Shown in pieces: positions 62,322 to 64,000 of a stretch of DNA of 64,000 nt. The stretch spans positions 9,649,707 to 9,713,706 of the forward strand of contig CM055736.1 of NCBI GenBank assembly GCA_029465975.1. The letters are read 5' to 3'. Made by a program: the position numbers and the translations under genes. Each line of letters opens with the position of its first letter. The first letter of the stretch is position 1. The stretch is from Dallia pectoralis. Taxonomy: Eukaryota; Chordata; Actinopteri; Esociformes; Umbridae. The notes beneath the pieces are model-generated. The model did no database searches, was not told the DNA's origin, and saw only the letters and a program-made list of their open reading frames with translations.

Positions 62322-63297
62322 GTACTTCACTGAACCAGCTATGTTAGATTTCAACGATGTACCTCCAGTTTAGACACATAGTTCGAAGTCTATTATGACT
62401 CACTATCAGTAAGTATGCTTTAGATTCATACCACATTCAACAGATCCAAGACCTGCTTTGACAAAGTCCGATTGCTCACAATTTCATTGGGTGGTACAAA
62501 AAATAAGTCGACGTCCGAAAAAAGGCATTTGAGATTGCATCACAATGAACATGGTCACCATGGTTACCACCGCCGCACATGACACGCTGTACAGGCCAGT
62601 AGACAGAGGCCTAGCAGACAGTTGAACGTGGAACCACACATGAACTGTACGCCAATTTACGATGCAGTACCACAATGAAACGCAAACCGTTTGGTACCGA
62701 AATGTGCACGGGACAGTGTCTTCCCGCGGAAAATGCACACGACAATGTAAACTAACAGGAAAAAGGCTTCTTGACGCGCCGACCGCTGTCCGGACGCCGC
62801 TACTTCCTGTGCAATCAGAGAGCTAACGTAGCGGATACGGACTGTCTGTATGTCCCAATAGAGACCAGCAACGACGATTACACGGACTCACACTTCACAT
62901 GAAAGACAGAGAGATAGAAAGCCAGAGGAAGAGAGATAAAGAACGAGAGAGCACAGACAAACAATGTCCCTCAAGCATCGTACATAGATCTCTCCAGAGA
63001 ACTAACGCAGTCAGTCAGTCAGGAGAGCCAGCTCCATCCATTTAATGTCCGTGTTGAATATGACCGTCGTCGGCCACCGTCATCCCAACACAGAGTGGAA
63101 GAACGTATGTACAAAACCCATGGATGCAACAGTTCCAACCTCCACACGCACACGGTGGGTCATGAAAGCAGAAACGATCTATCGCTGTGAATGAGAGCCC
63201 AGGGGGTGTGTCCATTCTCAATTGTTATTCCTCCACTCATGGGGAGTTTAGAGGGAGCTGGCCCAGCCCAGGACTCTGTTTGTGGGGGAGAGCAGGG

Positions 63298-63411
63298 CTA
63301 GAGCTCCGGGCTGCCCGATGGTGGTCTGGAGGTGGTCATGATCTTCATGTACTGCGTGAAGATCGCCTCAAAGGCTTCGTCTCGATGGATCATCGCACCG
63401 AACACCAGAGG
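63298..63411 (-). CDS. gramd4: GRAMD4 last coding exon
   Basis: 114 coding bases ending in TAG at 63,298-63,300; the acceptor is TCCTCAG. The peptide PLVFGAMIHRDEAFEAIFTQ then YMKIMTTSRPPSGSPEL corresponds to human PLVFGAMVHRDEAFETILSQ followed by YIKI and a variable tail. It closes the GRAM domain, a PH-like lipid/protein-binding fold. GRAMD4 is an E2F1-responsive protein reported at mitochondria with a pro-apoptotic role. The tail differs from human in length and sequence, which is normal for this end. Confidence 0.96.
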   Translation of the reverse strand, partial: PLVFGAMIHRDEAFEAIFTQYMKIMTTSRPPSGSPEL

Positions 63412-63501
63412 CTGAGGACGAGACACAGCACATCACACTTTTGGACTATGAAAATGTGAAAGGATATAAGGTTATCATACGTCCAGTCTTTATTTCTATA
63501 C

Positions 63502-63570
63502 CTTCTGTGTGGATGGAGTGGCTATGGAAATTCCCATTCCAGATCCCGGTAAAACGGACAGCACTTTGTA
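63502..63570 (-). CDS. gramd4: GRAMD4 penultimate coding exon
   Basis: A 69-bp phase-0 exon (23 codons) between acceptor ATCACAG and donor GTATAG. It encodes YKVLSVLPGSGMGISIATPS then TQK. Human GRAMD4 reads YKVLSVLPGSGMGIAVSTPS then TQK, a difference of only a few residues. It is part of the GRAM domain. Introns on both sides are short (90 and 150 bp). Confidence 0.97.
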
Positions 63571-63720
63571 CTGTGATGACATTGGAAAGAGATTGATTGT
63601 GTTAAAATGCTGATCTGATCCAAAATGTCAGTTCTGGCCATGTGAACGTCAGACCCCCGTTGAGATAAGGGATATACAGTAAAACAATGAAGAGTCTGAG
63701 ATAACAGGGGGTATAAATAC

Positions 63721-63811
63721 CTTCTGGATATCTGTGATGTCCAGCAGCTTTATAACTTTGTTTTTCTTCGAGGAAGCCGATTTGGAACTGGAGCTCTCAA
63801 AGCACAGATAA
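63721..63811 (-). CDS. gramd4: GRAMD4 third-last coding exon
   Basis: A 91-bp exon with acceptor TTCTCCCAAG and donor GTATTT. After one base that completes a codon from the previous exon it reads YLCFESSSSKSASSKKNKVI then KLLDITDIQK. Human has YLCFESSKSGSSKRNKVI then KLVDITDIQK; the fish protein has a slightly longer serine-rich loop. YLCFES is the core strand of GRAM domains. Earlier exons, including coiled coil and membrane segments of the family, lie beyond the right edge. Confidence 0.96.
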
Positions 63812-64000
63812 CTTGGGAGAATGAAGAGGAGAGATTAAGGGGAGGACAGGAACGAGAGACAAGAGAAAGGAGTTAGACCGGCAGTGTGAGTGTATGTCCT
63901 GCCACACAGAGTCAAACCGCATTACCTTTAGTTAGAACAATATCTAGCACACAGAAAATATATAAATTGAACTCCGTCGGCCCGTTTACTTCTCTGTGAC
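63812..64000 (-). other. GRAMD4 intron, cut by window edge
   Basis: Intronic sequence upstream of the third-last exon. No further exon was recognised before the edge. Confidence 0.8.

Larger units (their letters stand above)
60326..63297 (-). other. probable GRAMD4 3' UTR
   Basis: Non-coding sequence directly after the GRAMD4 stop codon on the minus strand, with no splice signals needed before the AATAAA at 60,320. It contains a 38-bp repeat and a (CA)n. The right-hand 500 bases near the stop are the more GC-rich part. The extent is inferred from the poly(A) signal. Confidence 0.5.

Noticed and set aside
1..64000. let-7 family microRNA genes, which lie elsewhere on the same human chromosome arm as GRAMD4
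   Set aside because: No TGAGGTAGTAGGTTG-like sequence was seen on either strand.

Overview
This window looks like vertebrate nuclear DNA, almost certainly from a teleost fish. Coding sequence is split into short exons with GT/AG borders, (CA)n tracts are frequent, non-autonomous DNA transposons of fish type are present, and minisatellites are unusually abundant. Short degenerate copies of a palindrome ending in CCATTTGGGAC, which I associate with pike and salmonid genomes, hint at a protacanthopterygian. That last step is inference and cannot be confirmed here.

Two protein-coding genes are supported, both on the minus strand and both cut by the window edges. At the left, five exons (17,634-25,524) encode the N-terminal part of a TBC1D22A-type protein, a TBC-domain protein linked to Golgi traffic. 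The reading frame runs cleanly through four splice junctions. The TBC domain itself lies beyond position 1, so 1-17,633 is inferred to be one long intron. At the right, three exons (63,298-63,811) encode the C-terminal end of GRAMD4, covering the end of its GRAM domain and the stop codon, followed by a probable 3-kb 3' UTR. The two genes flank CERK in human. I find no CERK exon in the roughly 35 kb between them.

Layout: 1-17.6 kb is intronic and dominated by a 5.5-kb array of a 43-bp unit plus five other arrays. 17.6-25.7 kb holds the TBC1D22A exons and promoter; intron 3 is almost wholly a 42-bp minisatellite carrying an inserted Harbinger-like MITE. 25.8-32.8 kb holds a 33-bp array, then a 17-bp array split by a 2.06-kb hAT transposon that itself carries another DNA element, then a 52-bp array. 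32.8-60.3 kb is mostly unique intergenic DNA with CpG-rich islands, further minisatellites and one weak exon candidate. 60.3-64 kb is the end of GRAMD4. About a quarter of the window is tandemly repeated.

Most long open frames here come from tandem units whose length is a multiple of three, or from CpG-rich DNA, and are not genes. I found no RNA gene, CRISPR array or clearly new protein system. The most interesting signals are the architecture of the tandem arrays, their placement within about 30 bp of splice acceptors, and the layered transposon insertions.
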